Below are positions 1 to 10,305 of a DNA stretch of 64,000 bases, piece after piece. This stretch comes from Rhodiola kirilowii (lineage: Eukaryota; Streptophyta; Magnoliopsida; Saxifragales; Crassulaceae). Every line of letters begins with the position of its first letter. Position 1 is the stretch's first letter. A model generated the notes under the pieces. That model had not been told where the DNA came from. It worked only from the letters and a program-made list of their open reading frames with translations, and did no database searches. The position numbers were made by a program, and so were the translations under genes. The stretch lies in the NCBI GenBank assembly GCA_033675215.1, contig CM066201.1, positions 11,284,001-11,348,000 on the forward strand, read 5' to 3'.

Positions 1-67
1 AGATAGACAAACAGTCTAATTTGGTGGGTTTTACTGTGTTTCTGATTCGTATAATTATGGTCCATCA
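1..67 (-). repeat. Athila-type LTR edge (element L0), cut by window start
   Basis: The sequence ending at 67 is the reverse complement of the TGATGGACCA start shared by all Athila-type LTRs here, followed (in sense) by the TAGAC / GTCTA inverted repeat. Only the first 67 bp of this minus-strand LTR lie in the window. It abuts the gag-like coding region of element D directly, so L0 is an insertion into D. The right-hand flank ACCAG would be one copy of its target duplication; the other lies outside the window. Confidence 0.8.
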
Positions 68-670
68 ACCAGCCTCTTGCATTTCTCTATCAGCTTGGGG
101 CATTCGTTTTGTGGCTGCGGCCAGGTCATTTATGAAGTACCACATGTCTTCCAGGGAGAAGTTCCTGGCTGATCTCCTCATTGCTTCGTTAATCCTTGTT
201 AGATCATCGGCCTTCATCCCACGAAGAAATTTTTGAAGCAGAACTTTCTCCGTGAATCCATGGTGCGGGCAGTTTGAGACGATGGTGTCATAGCTCGTGT
301 AGTATTCGTCCAAAGTCTCATCCCGGGATTGTTTGAGGTTCATGATTTTTTCTCGGGTTTGTTGTCGTAAGGATGGGGGGAAGAATTCTCGTAAGAATGG
401 AACGCAGAGGTCCACAAAATGTACTGCACTACTAGCGGTTGACGTATAATACCAGATCGTTGCAAAATCAGTTAAAGAAAATTTAAAGCATTTAAGTTTA
501 AACTCCTCTAACATTTCATTTGCAGGTTTTATGAGGTGGCAAACGTGGTGAAAGTTTCGGCAGTGTTGTACTGTATCTTCTCCATCCGTACCTCCGAACA
601 GAGGGAGATGTCTTGTTGTCCATGCATATGAAGGGGGTTGCGTCATGAGGACATGGAAGGGAAAGAACAA
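68..670 (-). pseudogene. gag-like coding region of D, N-terminal part
   Basis: About 200 residues read on the minus strand, starting a short way inside the primer site. The product would be a retrotransposon capsid protein. The visible parts are a LFGGTDGED stretch near residue 25, a capsid-like core with KLKCFKFSLTDFATIWYY, and KQSRDETLDEYYTSYDTIV, the helix pair typical of plant retrotransposon gag. The closest relative in this window is the gag of G at 27835. B and C carry a different gag with FKLKTFYFSLIDSANDWFLSLP at the equivalent place, so the D/G type is divergent but alignable. The reading frame runs into the edge of L0 and is incomplete. Confidence 0.75.
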
Positions 671-687
671 CTTATCCGATGGCTAAT

Positions 688-705
688 TCCCCGGCAACGG
701 CGCCA
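688..705 (-). other. primer-binding site of D (tRNA-Asp type)
   Basis: The sense strand reads TGGCGCCGTTGCCGGGGA, three bases after the LTR end. This is complementary to the 3' end of plant tRNA-Asp and is the usual primer site of Athila/Tat elements. Confidence 0.85.
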
Positions 706-708
706 ATT

Positions 709-2504
709 TGACGAAGCCCACTGCACTGTCGTTAAGGTGCAATGTTCTCTGTGCAAATAAATTTATATTTTCCGCTACTCGCAACTACACTACTGGGTAG
801 CAAATGGTAAGTAGGGGTCGAACCCAAGGGAATTAGGAGGATACGTTGTTCTTTGTGGGATTTGTACAGGATGGGAGCATTTTTTAGGTTTGATTGAGAT
901 TTTAGCGGTTATGACTAAGTGACTTTTTTGGTTGTTTTTGGTTTTGAGTGCGGAAAAGTAAATTACAGAAAGTAAATACTGAATTTAAAAGAAGAAGACT
1001 TACAGTGGGTGATGCGTGATTGGTGAGTCCTCCGGTAGATGAGCGGTTGGTGATTGCAGATGATCGAGCAATTTATAAAAGTAAATACAGGGGGTTTTGA
1101 ATCTCAGAAAAGCATTCGGTTTCAGGGGCCTTGTATCATAGCCTGTTTATTATTTTAGTAACCTTTCTAAGTATTCAAACGTGAATCAAGGCCATTCCAA
1201 GCACTCGACTTGCAACACTGTCTAGCCTTTTGCAAAAGTGTTCGAAAGTGAATCGAGGCCATTCCAAGCACTCAACTTGCAACACCGTCTAGTCTTTTGC
1301 AAAAGTCGTAGAGCACTTGTTCTACTTAGACTAATACCCCATTCCAAGGTATATTAGCCTGTGTGCATCCATTTGGTCTTTCATTCCTGAGCAACCAAAT
1401 GGTGTTTTAGAAAGGTCAAACTCCTCAGATAAGCTTTGCCATTCCAAGCATCCACTTATCCGAGTATGTTTACGAACCCCACGGAAGAGTTTTGCCATTC
1501 CAAGCATCCACTCAACCTTGGAAGTTCTAACCTAATTTATGGCACATAGAACAAGTTTTGAATACAGAGAAAAGAAACTAAAAGAATTAAAACATTTTAT
1601 GATACAAGTACACACCCTAAACCGAATAAAGAGTTTAGCTACGAATATCCATGGAAGAGGATATCATAGCTAAATACTCGGGGGTTTTTGAAAGACAGTA
1701 AGAGGAGAGGGGGTGGAATACTCAAGAACCAACCGGAGTATTCCTAATTCCTACTGAATACTCAAAAACCAACAGGAGTATTCTCTACAGTATTATAATA
1801 CTCAAGAACCAACAGGAGTATTATAATTTCAAACCGTTATAATACTCAAGAACCAACAAGAGTATTATTTCATAAACCAAACTTACAAAGTAACCAAAAC
1901 TTTTAGAGAGATAAGTGTTTACAATTTTTGGATGATACAAATGAGGAGGAGGAGCTCTCCTTTTATAGCCAAAGGGAGGAGGAATGGAGGGTGGAGATGA
2001 GTGGCATGTGGTTTTGATCCAAGGGAGGAGGAGGAGGAGCAAGGAGGAGGCGCCACATGGGGGAGGAGAAAGCCGTCGGTTGGGGGGGTGGAAAGCCACC
2101 GGTGGCCGGTCACCATAGAGGGTGGTTTCCTCCCTTGGCCACCTCCAAGCAAGGTTGCCGGTCACCTTGGTCCATGGATGAGTTTTGATAGTTTTGTGCA
2201 GTCTTTTCACAAAACTATCAATCCAATTTTGCTCCGGTCTGACTTTGGTTGTTCCTCGGTTGGATTTGTACTGAGTAATTCAATGTCAGGATCTTGAGAT
2301 TTCTTCGTTCAGCGTCTGATCTTGACCTTGGAATGACTCGTAATATCTTTTCAGCGTAAAATCCTCTCCTTAGCGTGTTTTCTCTCTAAGCGCCAAAATA
2401 CCCTGTAGAAATATATCGGAACTAACAAGCAAAAGTTAAATAGACAAACAGTCTAATTTAGTGGGTTTTACTGTGTTTTTGATTCGTATAATTATGGTCC
2501 ATCA
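709..2504 (-). repeat. complete LTR of Athila D (1796 bp)
   Basis: Bounded by TG...CA ends in sense orientation, with the shared TGATGGACCA start at 2504 and the end next to the primer site at 709. A TATA box (sense TATAAAA) lies at 1961-1967. Downstream come four hairpin units with loop GTTGGTTCTT between about 1690 and 1870, a mid-leader stem at 1634-1674, five copies of the word GCTTGGAATGGC or a close variant (1191-1202, 1258-1269, 1336-1350, 1438-1449, 1494-1505), and a U5-end stem at 719-744 (arms CATTGCAC and GTGCAGTG in sense). Confidence 0.85.
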
Positions 2505-3130
2505 CTGAACTATAATACTCAAGAACCAACAGGAGTATTATATATTGAAAACCAAACTTACAAATGCCAAACTTTCTAGAGAGAGAAGTGTTTATGGATT
2601 GTGGGATGATTCAAATGAGGAGGGGAGGGCTCATATTTATAGCCTTGGATGAGCCATGAGGAGCCAACACTTGGCAAGATGGGAGAGGAGGAGATGGATG
2701 TGGAGGAGAGGAGCTCCACATGGCAAGCTCCCATGGAAGCTTGGAAAGCCGCCGGCGGCTTTGGGAGGAGGAGGAGGAGCCGCCCCCCCATGTGGCACAA
2801 GGGGAGTGGTTTGTGGCTTTTGTGATCTCATTCCTAAAAGCCATCGGTCTATTTCAGCTCCGGACTGACTTTGGTTGTTCCTCGGTTGGATTTGATTTGA
2901 GTGATTCCACGTCAGGATCTTGAGATTTCTGCATTCATCGTCTGATCTTGACCTTGGAATGACTCGTAATATCTTTTCAGCGTAAAATCCTCTCCTTAGC
3001 GCGTATTCTCTCTAGAGTCCAAAATACCCTGTAGATATAAATCGGAACTAACAAGCAAAAGTTAAATAGACAAAAGGTCTAATTTAGTGGGTTTAACTGT
3101 GTTTATGATTCGTATAATTATGGTCCATCA
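2505..3130 (-). repeat. 3' LTR of B, U3/R part
   Basis: Nearly identical to 21037-21661, the same part of B's 5' LTR. It ends at 3130 with the shared LTR start, directly beside the polypurine tract. The sense TATA box TATAAAT lies at 2635-2641. A perfect 18-bp palindrome at 2745-2762 holds two inverted GCC boxes (AGCCGCC). A hairpin unit (arms TATAATACTC and GAGTATTATA) lies near 2510-2541, next to the D insertion point. Confidence 0.85.
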
Positions 3131-4541
3131 GATGACCCCACACTTTTAGTTGTTCGTCCCGAACAATGCTATTAAAGGGCGGCACATTAAGTTTGGTTTT
3201 AAAATATGAAAGTTAGACTGTGGGACTCGATTTATCCTAATTCATACATTGCTTACTTATTACCAAATGGAACTGTGTGAATAAATAGAAGAAACTTGAT
3301 ACGTGTACCTTCGTGCTGAGATGCAAATTATTCTGGATGTTTCGGGAGATAGCCCTTTTTAGGCTCCTGGACTGCAACCTTGGGACCGTCTCGCACTATA
3401 TGGTTTCCTTGTAGCTTTCTCTAGCACGTGATTTGGTTCGGGTTTCAATGGTTTGGTCTTTGATTTTCTTTTGGCGAGGGACAGCTTTTTGTAGTGAATC
3501 GGCCTTTGGCCTTTGATTTGATTCTTTGAGTACTTCACTTTTTGTTCGGTTAAAATCTTCACAATTTTGGGCCTTTGGCCTCTTGATTTGCTTCTTTGAG
3601 CTTTTTGCATCTTTGTGACTTGCTATTCCATTTTCTCAAGCCTTTTTTGGGAGGTCCAATCATCGCCCGCAAGCCTATGAAAATACCTTCCCGCTCCTCT
3701 CATCCTTGCCGTTTCGTGCGGGTTAAGATGAGGGTCGCTCATCTATTTTCTCGGCTACTTTGACTAGAGAGAGGACGGTCTGATTCCCGTCCTTGCCCTT
3801 TTTTTTCTTTTTGCATAAACACTGCATGGCGGAGATGACTTCAATCTTCACTGAAACCCGAAGTGCAGCCTCCACTGACTTCGAAAACCATATAGTTAGA
3901 TTCGATCCTTCGATTGCTTGCCAAGCCTCTCTAGGGCAGTTTATGTCAACTCCACATCCCTAGTTTACCTCAGCACAAAGGGACAAATGAGAAGTTACGT
4001 TCTAAGTTTTTAGACAGTTGAATTTTCACAAGGTAAATGCATGAATTTTAGATCTATCTTTTGCACATTCTCAAGTTCATATTTTCAAAAAGATAATATT
4101 AAAAAAGGAAAAGAAAAAGAAAAACATGTTATGTACACAGGTGGTTCTCACCCCACACTTTTGAACGAAGGCGTGCCTTTCAGCAAGACTTAGTTCAAAA
4201 GCCATGCAAGCAGATGTTATATGAGAAGAAAATGACATTAAGGAAAAGGGAAGAATAGAACTCCCTTTAAAGTGTCGAGTGAACGACATGGCATGAGGCT
4301 GGATAATCGAGGGAGTTCGGCTGGGGCCTTGAACTCTTAGCGCAGGCCCGGCTGGCGTAATGTTGCACCCAAGTCCGATTCCTGAATAGTCATTTCTTCT
4401 ATGCACCAAGTGGGTGAGAGCGACTTATTGGAAAAAACTAAATGATAGAAAATAAATGACAGAAAGTAAGATAGTGTCGGGTTACCTCCCGACCAGTGCC
4501 TTTGTTTAACGTCATTGGCTCGACAGTACCTCATTCCTAGA
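3131..4541 (-). other. 3' noncoding region of B with polypurine tract and two conserved hairpins
   Basis: About 1.4 kb between integrase and 3' LTR, clearly alignable with the same region in C, G and A. It holds a polypurine tract (sense AAAAGTGTGGGG, 3136-3147), a hairpin at 3772-3793 (arms AGGACGG and CCGTCCT), a hairpin at 4477-4494 (arms GTCGGG and CCCGAC) just downstream of the coding end, and the small ORF at 3623-3742. Conservation across autonomous and non-autonomous elements points to cis-acting signals. I see no env-like ORF here. Confidence 0.7.
3623..3742 (-). CDS. small conserved ORF in Athila 3' region (B copy, 39 aa)
   Basis: Reads MSDPHLNPHETARMRGAG at its start, then RYFHRLAGDDWTSQ. 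The same start and core occur at matching positions in C (10723-10929), G (29803-29985) and both A units (55551-55760, 60637-60846), with length varying from 39 to 69 residues and a lysine-rich tail in the longer ones. I recognise no family. The ORF may be translated, or the conservation may be that of an RNA element, since the DNA here is conserved at all codon positions. Function unknown. Confidence 0.35.
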   Translation of the reverse strand: MSDPHLNPHETARMRGAGRYFHRLAGDDWTSQKRLEKME

Positions 4542-6123
4542 TCACTGGTTTGGATCCCATGGGTGGCTTAGGTCATATTTTTCTGTTGTCAAGTTGACCT
4601 CGCCATGGTAGTGTTTGACTTGCTGTCCATTCGCATTGAATCGTCTTCCGTCCTCCATGCTTTCCAACTCAAGCATCCCATGGTCGAATACCTTAGTTAC
4701 GGTATAAGGACTGGTCCATCTTGATTTCAGTTTGCCTGGCATAAACTTCAACCGTGAGGAGAAGAGAAGTACTTGTTGTCCTTCCTCAAATGAGCGCCGG
4801 AGGATGAATTTGTCATGATATAATTTTGTCCGCGCCTTGTAGTCCGTTTGCCCTTCATAGGCCTCAAGCTGCAATTCTTCAAGTTCGCATAGCTTAAGCT
4901 TCCTATCTAGTCCGGCAGCTTTTAAATCTGGATTGCACTGCTTGAGCGCCCAATAGGATTTATGTTCTATTTCCACAGGAAGGTGGCATGCTTTTCCATA
5001 AACCAGTCTAAATGGAGAGGTCCCAATTGGCGTCTTGTATGCCGTCTGATAAGCCCAAAGAGCTTCATCTAGCCTTTGACTCCAATCTTTCCTTGCCGGC
5101 TCACCATCTTTTCTAGAATACTCTTGATTTCGCGATCGGAGATCTCTGCTTGAGCATTGCTTTGAGGTATGCCGTGGACGTCCGGTGGTGGACATGGTAG
5201 CACTTCAAGGTGGCAGCCATCATGCGGTTGCAGAAATGTTTTCCTTGGTCGCTGATTATGGCCTTGGGTACCCTGTATCTACAAAACAGGTTAGTGCACA
5301 AAAAATCTATGACAGTCTTTGCATCGTCGCACCTTGTGGCCTTAGCCTCTACCCATTTTGACACATAATCTACAGCAACTAAAATGTAAGTATACCCGCA
5401 TGAAACTGGGAATGGTCCCATAAAATCAATTCCCCAAATGTCAAAAACGTCGTTGACCATTATGGGTACTTGAGGCATCTCATTTCTAGCTGACACATTT
5501 CCTACCCTTTGACACCTATCGCACTTTTGACACCTTTCATATGCATCTCTAAATATACTTGGCCAGAAAAAGCCGCTATCTAGGATTTTTCTAGCGGTTC
5601 TCCTAGGCCCGAAGTGTCCTCCACATGCAAACTCATGGCAAAAGCTAATAACAGAAGCTATTTCATTATCGGGGATGCATCTCCTAAGTATTTGATCTGC
5701 TCCTATTTTCCATAAATAAGGATCATCCCATAAGTAATGTTTAGCATCATGCCTAAGTTTCATGCATTGTGCTTTAGTAAAAGAAGGAGGAAATGTACCT
5801 CCTACAAGGTAGTTGACGATTGAGGCATACCATGGCACCTTGGTTGAGACGGCGTATAGGTGCTCATCTGGAAATGATTCGGTTACGTGCCTTTCTTCTT
5901 CCTCGAACTCCATGGGATGCTTCATTGCTCTGAATATGTCGAAGCTGGAGACCTCTCCTTCTACTTCCATTGATAGCATCCCACTTCCGCAGTTTATTTT
6001 CATTTTTGATGTTTTGAGAAATGGACGGCCGAGAAGGATGGGTGCATGGTCTGTTGGCCCGTCATTCTCCATTTTTAAGACGTAGAAGTCTGCTGGAAAC
6101 AGCAATTTGCCTATTTGAACCAA
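4542..6123 (-). pseudogene. protease end and integrase region of B
   Basis: On the minus strand the region opens with the last part of an Athila-type protease domain (FPADFYVLKMENDGP, PILLGRPFLKT) and continues into integrase. The integrase shows the zinc-binding H-H-C-C area ([19 protein letters not shown], then CQKCDRCQ), the core aspartate in IWGIDFMGPFP, a second in IISDQGKHF, and the C-terminal region with [19 protein letters not shown], a hallmark of plant Ty3 integrase. The coding end reads DLSHPWDPNQ, the same terminal residues found at the ends of the shorter A and G coding regions. Broken, with a few interruptions; no RT/RNase H part is seen. Confidence 0.8.
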
Positions 6124-6147
6124 GACGTCTTCTATTTTGCCCTCGGG

Positions 6148-6879
6148 CTATTTGCACGATCGATCTGCCAGTTGAATAGTGAGGCTGGTAGGTTCGAGCG
6201 GTCCAATTCTGAGGCATGAGTAGATAGAGAAGGGAAGGACGTTGATTGATGCTCCTAGATCTAGCATGTAATTCTCGATCCGGATGTTGCCAATTGTGCA
6301 TGGAATGGTATAGGTTCCTGGATCTATGCATTGGGGGGGGGGCACCTTTCGTTGTATGACAGCCGACACGTTTCTACTCATTAGCTCTTGATCATATCTA
6401 TCACTCCTCCTCCGGTTGGTGCAAAGCTCTTTTAAAAACTTAGCATAACGAGGAATTTGCTTGATGGCTTCCAAGAGGGGGATGTTGATCTCGACTTTGC
6501 TGAACAACTCAAATATGTCCTTATCCATGACATGTTGTTTTGGTGCTCGGGCTGGCACTGGAAATGGAAGAGAGGCACTGATTTTAGAGGTCTTAGTTAC
6601 GGGCACTGGGCTGGTCGCTGGTACTGGGCCTGGCCTGTGTTCCTCAGGCGCATTTTCTTCTTCCTCAGGTGCGTCCTCGCTTTCCACGGGCAACTCCGTG
6701 CTTTCGTCTTCCTCTCGTTCCATGGGTGCAACGACTAGCTTTTTTCCACTCCTAAGAGCCACGACATTCACGTTTCCCTTTGAGTTCTGGACGGTTTGGG
6801 AGGGGAGCCGTCCGGACTCCTTTTTAAGCTCGGATACCACCGTGGTTAGTTGAGTCAGCTGCTTCTTAATTTCTGCCAT
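6148..6879 (-). pseudogene. gag-protease linker and aspartic protease region of B
   Basis: About 243 residues on the minus strand. The N-terminal 40 residues hold the SGRLPSQTVQNSKGNVN and LRSGK motifs that mark the gag-protease linker in this Athila group. An acidic, proline-rich stretch follows, then the conserved IPRYAKFLKELCTNRRR block and the retropepsin active-site motif MLDLGASINVLP. The protease would cleave the gag-pol polyprotein. The matching region in C is at 16291-17400. It belongs to one long coding region with the flanking gag and integrase parts, and is broken. Confidence 0.8.
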
Positions 6880-6923
6880 TTCCCTTCTTGCCTCGGCCTA
6901 TATTGCTGGAAATTAGCGTGCGT

Positions 6924-8201
6924 TCATACTTGGCTGGCGGTTAGCTCTTTCATGTGGTCCTCAAGCGACCGGCTTGTACTTGGCTGACTCGATCCGGGCT
7001 GGTTATTGCTCAGCCTGTTCTGATAAACTCCCGGTCCTTGGTGTTGGTACTGATTTGTTGGTGGGGCATTCTGGTTGTACTGCTTATGGGGAGGTTGGTA
7101 GAACGTCTGAGTTGGTTGGGGTACGGCTTTGTTGTTGTTGTTGTTGTTCTCGCAAGGTCCTACTTGAACTGTCTGCTTTCGTAAGAATTGCATCATCATT
7201 TCCTTCATTTGTCTCATCTCTTCTGGCATGGAGTTTACTGATGTCTCGGCTTGTGATACGTTTTTTGTTCGGAAGAGTTCATCTTGACGAGTAGTCTCCT
7301 CTCTAAACCGAGCATTTTCAGCAACCTTGGTGATGAGATCCCTTATGCCACTTAATGATAGATTCATCATGGATCCTCCAGCTGAGGCGTCTAGGAGCTT
7401 TTTGTCTAACTCAGTTAGTCCATTAATCAGGTACTCGATGATGAGCTTCTCGGGTAGTCCAAGAGTGCAGCAGCTTCTTTCCAGGTGGTTGAATTTCTCC
7501 AGGTAGTCGTACATGGTTTCGTTAGGTCCCTGCCTTATGTCCTGCAGTTGCCTTCTTACTTGCATTGCTCTTGTCGCTGGGTAGTATTTGTCCAGGAATT
7601 TTCCTTGCATCTGAACCCATGTTCTGATGCTTCCCGAAGGTAATGAAAGGAACCAGTCGTTTGCCGAGTCAATGAGGGAAAAATAGAACGTCTTCAACTT
7701 GAAGTCATCTATATTCACTCGATTGGGCTTTAGAATTTGGCAAATGCCATGTAAGCGTTGGAGATGAGTTGTCACAGATTCTCCATTAGTTCCTGAGAAC
7801 TTTGGCAAATTGTGGACCACGGACATGTCGACGGCAATGTTTTCTAGTTCAGGGCCTTCGTGAATGCACCACGGCTGCGTTGCGAAATCTGGGGCATTGA
7901 GTTCTCCCATAGTGGGTGCACGGTAGTTGTTATCCCCATAATCATCAAAGATGGGTCCTTGTCTCGGCATTTGTTGAGGTTGAGGGGGTGGTGGATATCT
8001 AGGGGGTTGTTGTGGACCAGCTGCATTTCGGTCCTCGGGTGGTTCTTGGTTTCTTTGGACGCCTTCTCGATTACGAGCTCTTTGGTTTCGGATGAGATGT
8101 TCCGGATTGTTAAGATATGGAGGTGGCGCCTCATAATTACGACCGTACAGATTCATCTCGTCATCATCCTGGTAGTCATGGTGGCTTCCTTCGCGAGACA
8201 T
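6924..8201 (-). CDS. gag (capsid) region of Athila B
   Basis: About 425 residues starting MSREGSHHDYQDDDEMN, some 55 bases inside the primer site. The first 100 residues are rich in N, R, P and Q. The capsid core follows: PTMGELNAPDFATQPWCIHEGPEL, HLQRLHGICQILKPNRVN, FKLKTFYFSLIDSANDWF, WVQMQGKFLDKYYPATRAMQ and RQLQDIRQGPNETMYDYLEKFNHL, the standard order of plant Ty3 gag. The last third is Q/N-rich with a run of asparagines. The product would form the virus-like particle in the cytoplasm. This is the better preserved of the two autonomous-type gag regions in the window. A fossil part of a broken element. Confidence 0.85.
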   Translation of the reverse strand: MSREGSHHDYQDDDEMNLYGRNYEAPPPYLNNPEHLIRNQRARNREGVQRNQEPPEDRNAAGPQQPPRYPPPPQPQQMPRQGPIFDDYGDNNYRAPTMGELNAPDFATQPWCIHEGPELENIAVDMSVVHNLPKFSGTNGESVTTHLQRLHGICQILKPNRVNIDDFKLKTFYFSLIDSANDWFLSLPSGSIRTWVQMQGKFLDKYYPATRAMQVRRQLQDIRQGPNETMYDYLEKFNHLERSCCTLGLPEKLIIEYLINGLTELDKKLLDASAGGSMMNLSLSGIRDLITKVAENARFREETTRQDELFRTKNVSQAETSVNSMPEEMRQMKEMMMQFLRKQTVQVGPCENNNNNNKAVPQPTQTFYQPPHKQYNQNAPPTNQYQHQGPGVYQNRLSNNQPGSSQPSTSRSLEDHMKELTASQV

Positions 8202-8255
8202 GGTAGTGTTGAAGCGAGTACCGATTCAAAGAACTTATCCGATTAAGTAACTAAT

Positions 8256-8273
8256 TCCCTGGCAACGGCGCCA
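8256..8273 (-). other. primer-binding site of B (tRNA-Asp type)
   Basis: Sense TGGCGCCGTTGCCAGGGA, one base different from the D and A sites, a few bases inside the LTR end at 8278. Confidence 0.8.
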
Positions 8274-8277
8274 ATTT

Positions 8278-8827
8278 TGACAGAGCACAGTCGTCGTGTG
8301 CTAAGGCAAGAATAAATTTATAGTCCGCTACTCGTGACCTTACTACTGGGTAGCAGGTGGTAAGTAGGGGTCGAACCTAAGGGAATTCGGGGGATAAGTT
8401 ATTCTTTGAGGGAATCGTGCAGCGAGGGAGCGTGTTTTAGGTTGATTGAGGTTTTAGTGCGGAAAAGTAAGTGATTGGTTGGTTGGTTTTGGTTTTTAGT
8501 GCGGAAAAGTAAATGACAGAAAAGTAAAGTACTGAAAATAAAAGTAGAAGACTTACAGCGGGTGATGCGTGATTGGCAAGTCCTCCGGAAGGTGAGCAGT
8601 TGATAGAGCAGTTTATACTAAGAAAGTAAATGCAGGTGGTGTTTGAATCTAAGGAAAGATTCGGTTTCAGGGGCCTTGTATCATAATCCGTTTATCATTG
8701 ACCGCTAATGACCATACTAAGTGTTCAAAAGTGAATCGAGGCTATTCCTAGCACAAGACTTGCCACACCGACTAGTCTTTTGCAAGACGTAGTACTCTTG
8801 TCTAATATGTGCATCCATTTGACCATC
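8278..8827 (-). repeat. 5' LTR of B, U5 end (split by insertion of C)
   Basis: This is the 3' terminal 550 bp of B's 5' LTR; the rest continues at 20467-21661 beyond element C. It contains the U5-end stem at 8284-8302 (sense arms AGCACA and TGTGCT, loop CGACGAC) and a hairpin word at 8741-8752 (sense GCTAGGAATAGC: stem GCTA/TAGC with a GGAA loop). It also has the conserved GGGTTCGACC block found near the end of every Athila LTR here (slightly altered in B). Confidence 0.85.
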
Positions 8828-10305
8828 TGACAGAACCGCTCGTCGTCAAAGTGATTGTGCAAATAAATTTATAGTCCGCTACTCGCAACTATACTACTGG
8901 GTAGTACTTGGTAAGTAGGGGTCGAACCCAAGGGAACCAGGGGAATAATTGTTCTTCAGGGGGGATTACGCAGCGTGGTAACGTGTTTAAGGTCGGTTGG
9001 TTGGTTTTAAAGCTACCAGCTATTTTGATTGATTGATTGGTTGGTTGGTTTTAATACTGAAAGTAAATTACTATTTTAATGATTAAGAGAATTGTTCGGT
9101 TTCAGGGGACTTGTATTATATCCTGTTTATCATTGACCTTTAGTGAATTATCTAAGTATTCAAACGGTGAATCGAGGCTAGTTACTGCTCAAGACTTGCA
9201 ACACCGGTTTAAGGCAACTCCTGTTCTATTTCAGTCTAGCGCCAATACCCTAAGGTATGCTAGCCTGGGTGCATCCACATGATCTCACAGTTACGCTCGA
9301 CCAGATGGGATTTAGGATGAGTCGAACTCCTCAGATAGCTTTGCTTGTTACAGCTTCCACTACCCGAGTATGATCACGAATTCCCACGGAAGAGCTTTGC
9401 TTGTTACAGCATCCACTCAACCTTGGAAACTCTGACTATATATGGCACATAGAACAAGTTTTGAATACTAAGACTAGACACTAAGTTAATAGTCTTAAAA
9501 CATTTTATAATATAAGTGCGCCCCTTAGACCGAACTACTAGTTTAGCTACTATTCATCGCGCTAAACATTATACTAAGGAATTAAAGACAATAGTTAAAT
9601 AAATACTAAAAATAATACTTACAACCGTTGAAGCGCCAAGGGAGCTATCCTTTATTTCCAAAGCAAGATTACAACATTACAAATGTTACAACTTCTAGAG
9701 AGAGAAGTGAATTATGATTTTGGTGTGTGAAATGAGGAGGAGGAGGCTTGTATTTATAGCCAAAATGGGAGGAGATGGGTGGTGGAGATGGTGGACATGT
9801 GCATTTGATTCAAGGGAGGAGAAGGGAGGAGGAGGAGGAGGTGACAAGTGGCGGAATAGTAAAGCCGCCGGTCCCTCCTCCCTTAGCCGCCGGTTGCCGG
9901 TGGCCCAAGGGGGAGGAGCTCCTCCCTTGGCCACCTCCTTGAGTGGTGGCCGGTCATCTTGCCCAAATGTGAGATTTGTACAGTTTTGTGCAGTCTTTTC
10001 ACAAAACTGTCAATGTGTTTCTTCTCCGGGCTATCTTGACTCCACTCCTGATTCCTCTGATTAATTTGTTCTGGTCAATTCAACGTCAGGATCCTTGATA
10101 TTTCTTTAGTCGGCATATGATCTTGACCTTGGATTGACTCTTGTTATCTTTTCAGCTTAAAATCCTCTCCTTAGCGTGTTTTCACTTCAGTCTCTAAAAT
10201 GCCCTGTGGAAATATATCGGGACTAACACACAGCAGTTAGATAGACAAACAGTCTAATTTGGGGGGTTTTACTGTGTTTCTGACTCGTCTAACTTTGGTC
10301 CATCA
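8828..10305 (-). repeat. 3' LTR of Athila C (1478 bp)
   Basis: Paired with 18989-20466. Sense TATA box TATAAAT at 9752-9758. Hairpin words GCTGTAACAAGC (sense) at 9343-9354 and 9399-9410, a related one at 9177-9189, and the stem ATACC / GGTAT at 9245-9258. A simple mid-leader stem (GTTTAGC / GCTAAAC) lies near 9541-9567. The U5-end stem is at 8834-8856. Unlike the D, K, B, G and A LTRs it has no GTTGGTTCTT hairpin array. Confidence 0.92.

Larger units (their letters stand above)
68..2504 (-). mobile_element. Athila-type Ty3/gypsy element D (fragment: gag start, primer site, one LTR)
   Basis: Read on the minus strand this is an LTR (709-2504), a tRNA-Asp-type primer site (688-705) and the start of a gag-like reading frame (to 68), where insertion L0 interrupts it. 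The right end lies inside the 3' LTR of element B, so D is younger than B. The flank CTGAA at 2505-2509 is one presumptive target duplication; the other is outside the window. Its gag is of the same divergent type as element G, not the type in B and C, so D probably belongs to a non-autonomous family. Incomplete and broken as seen here. Confidence 0.8.

Noticed and set aside
9079-9282. 67-residue plus-strand ORF, repeated at 19240-19443
   Set aside because: Antisense to the leader of the C LTRs and present only because the two LTRs are copies.
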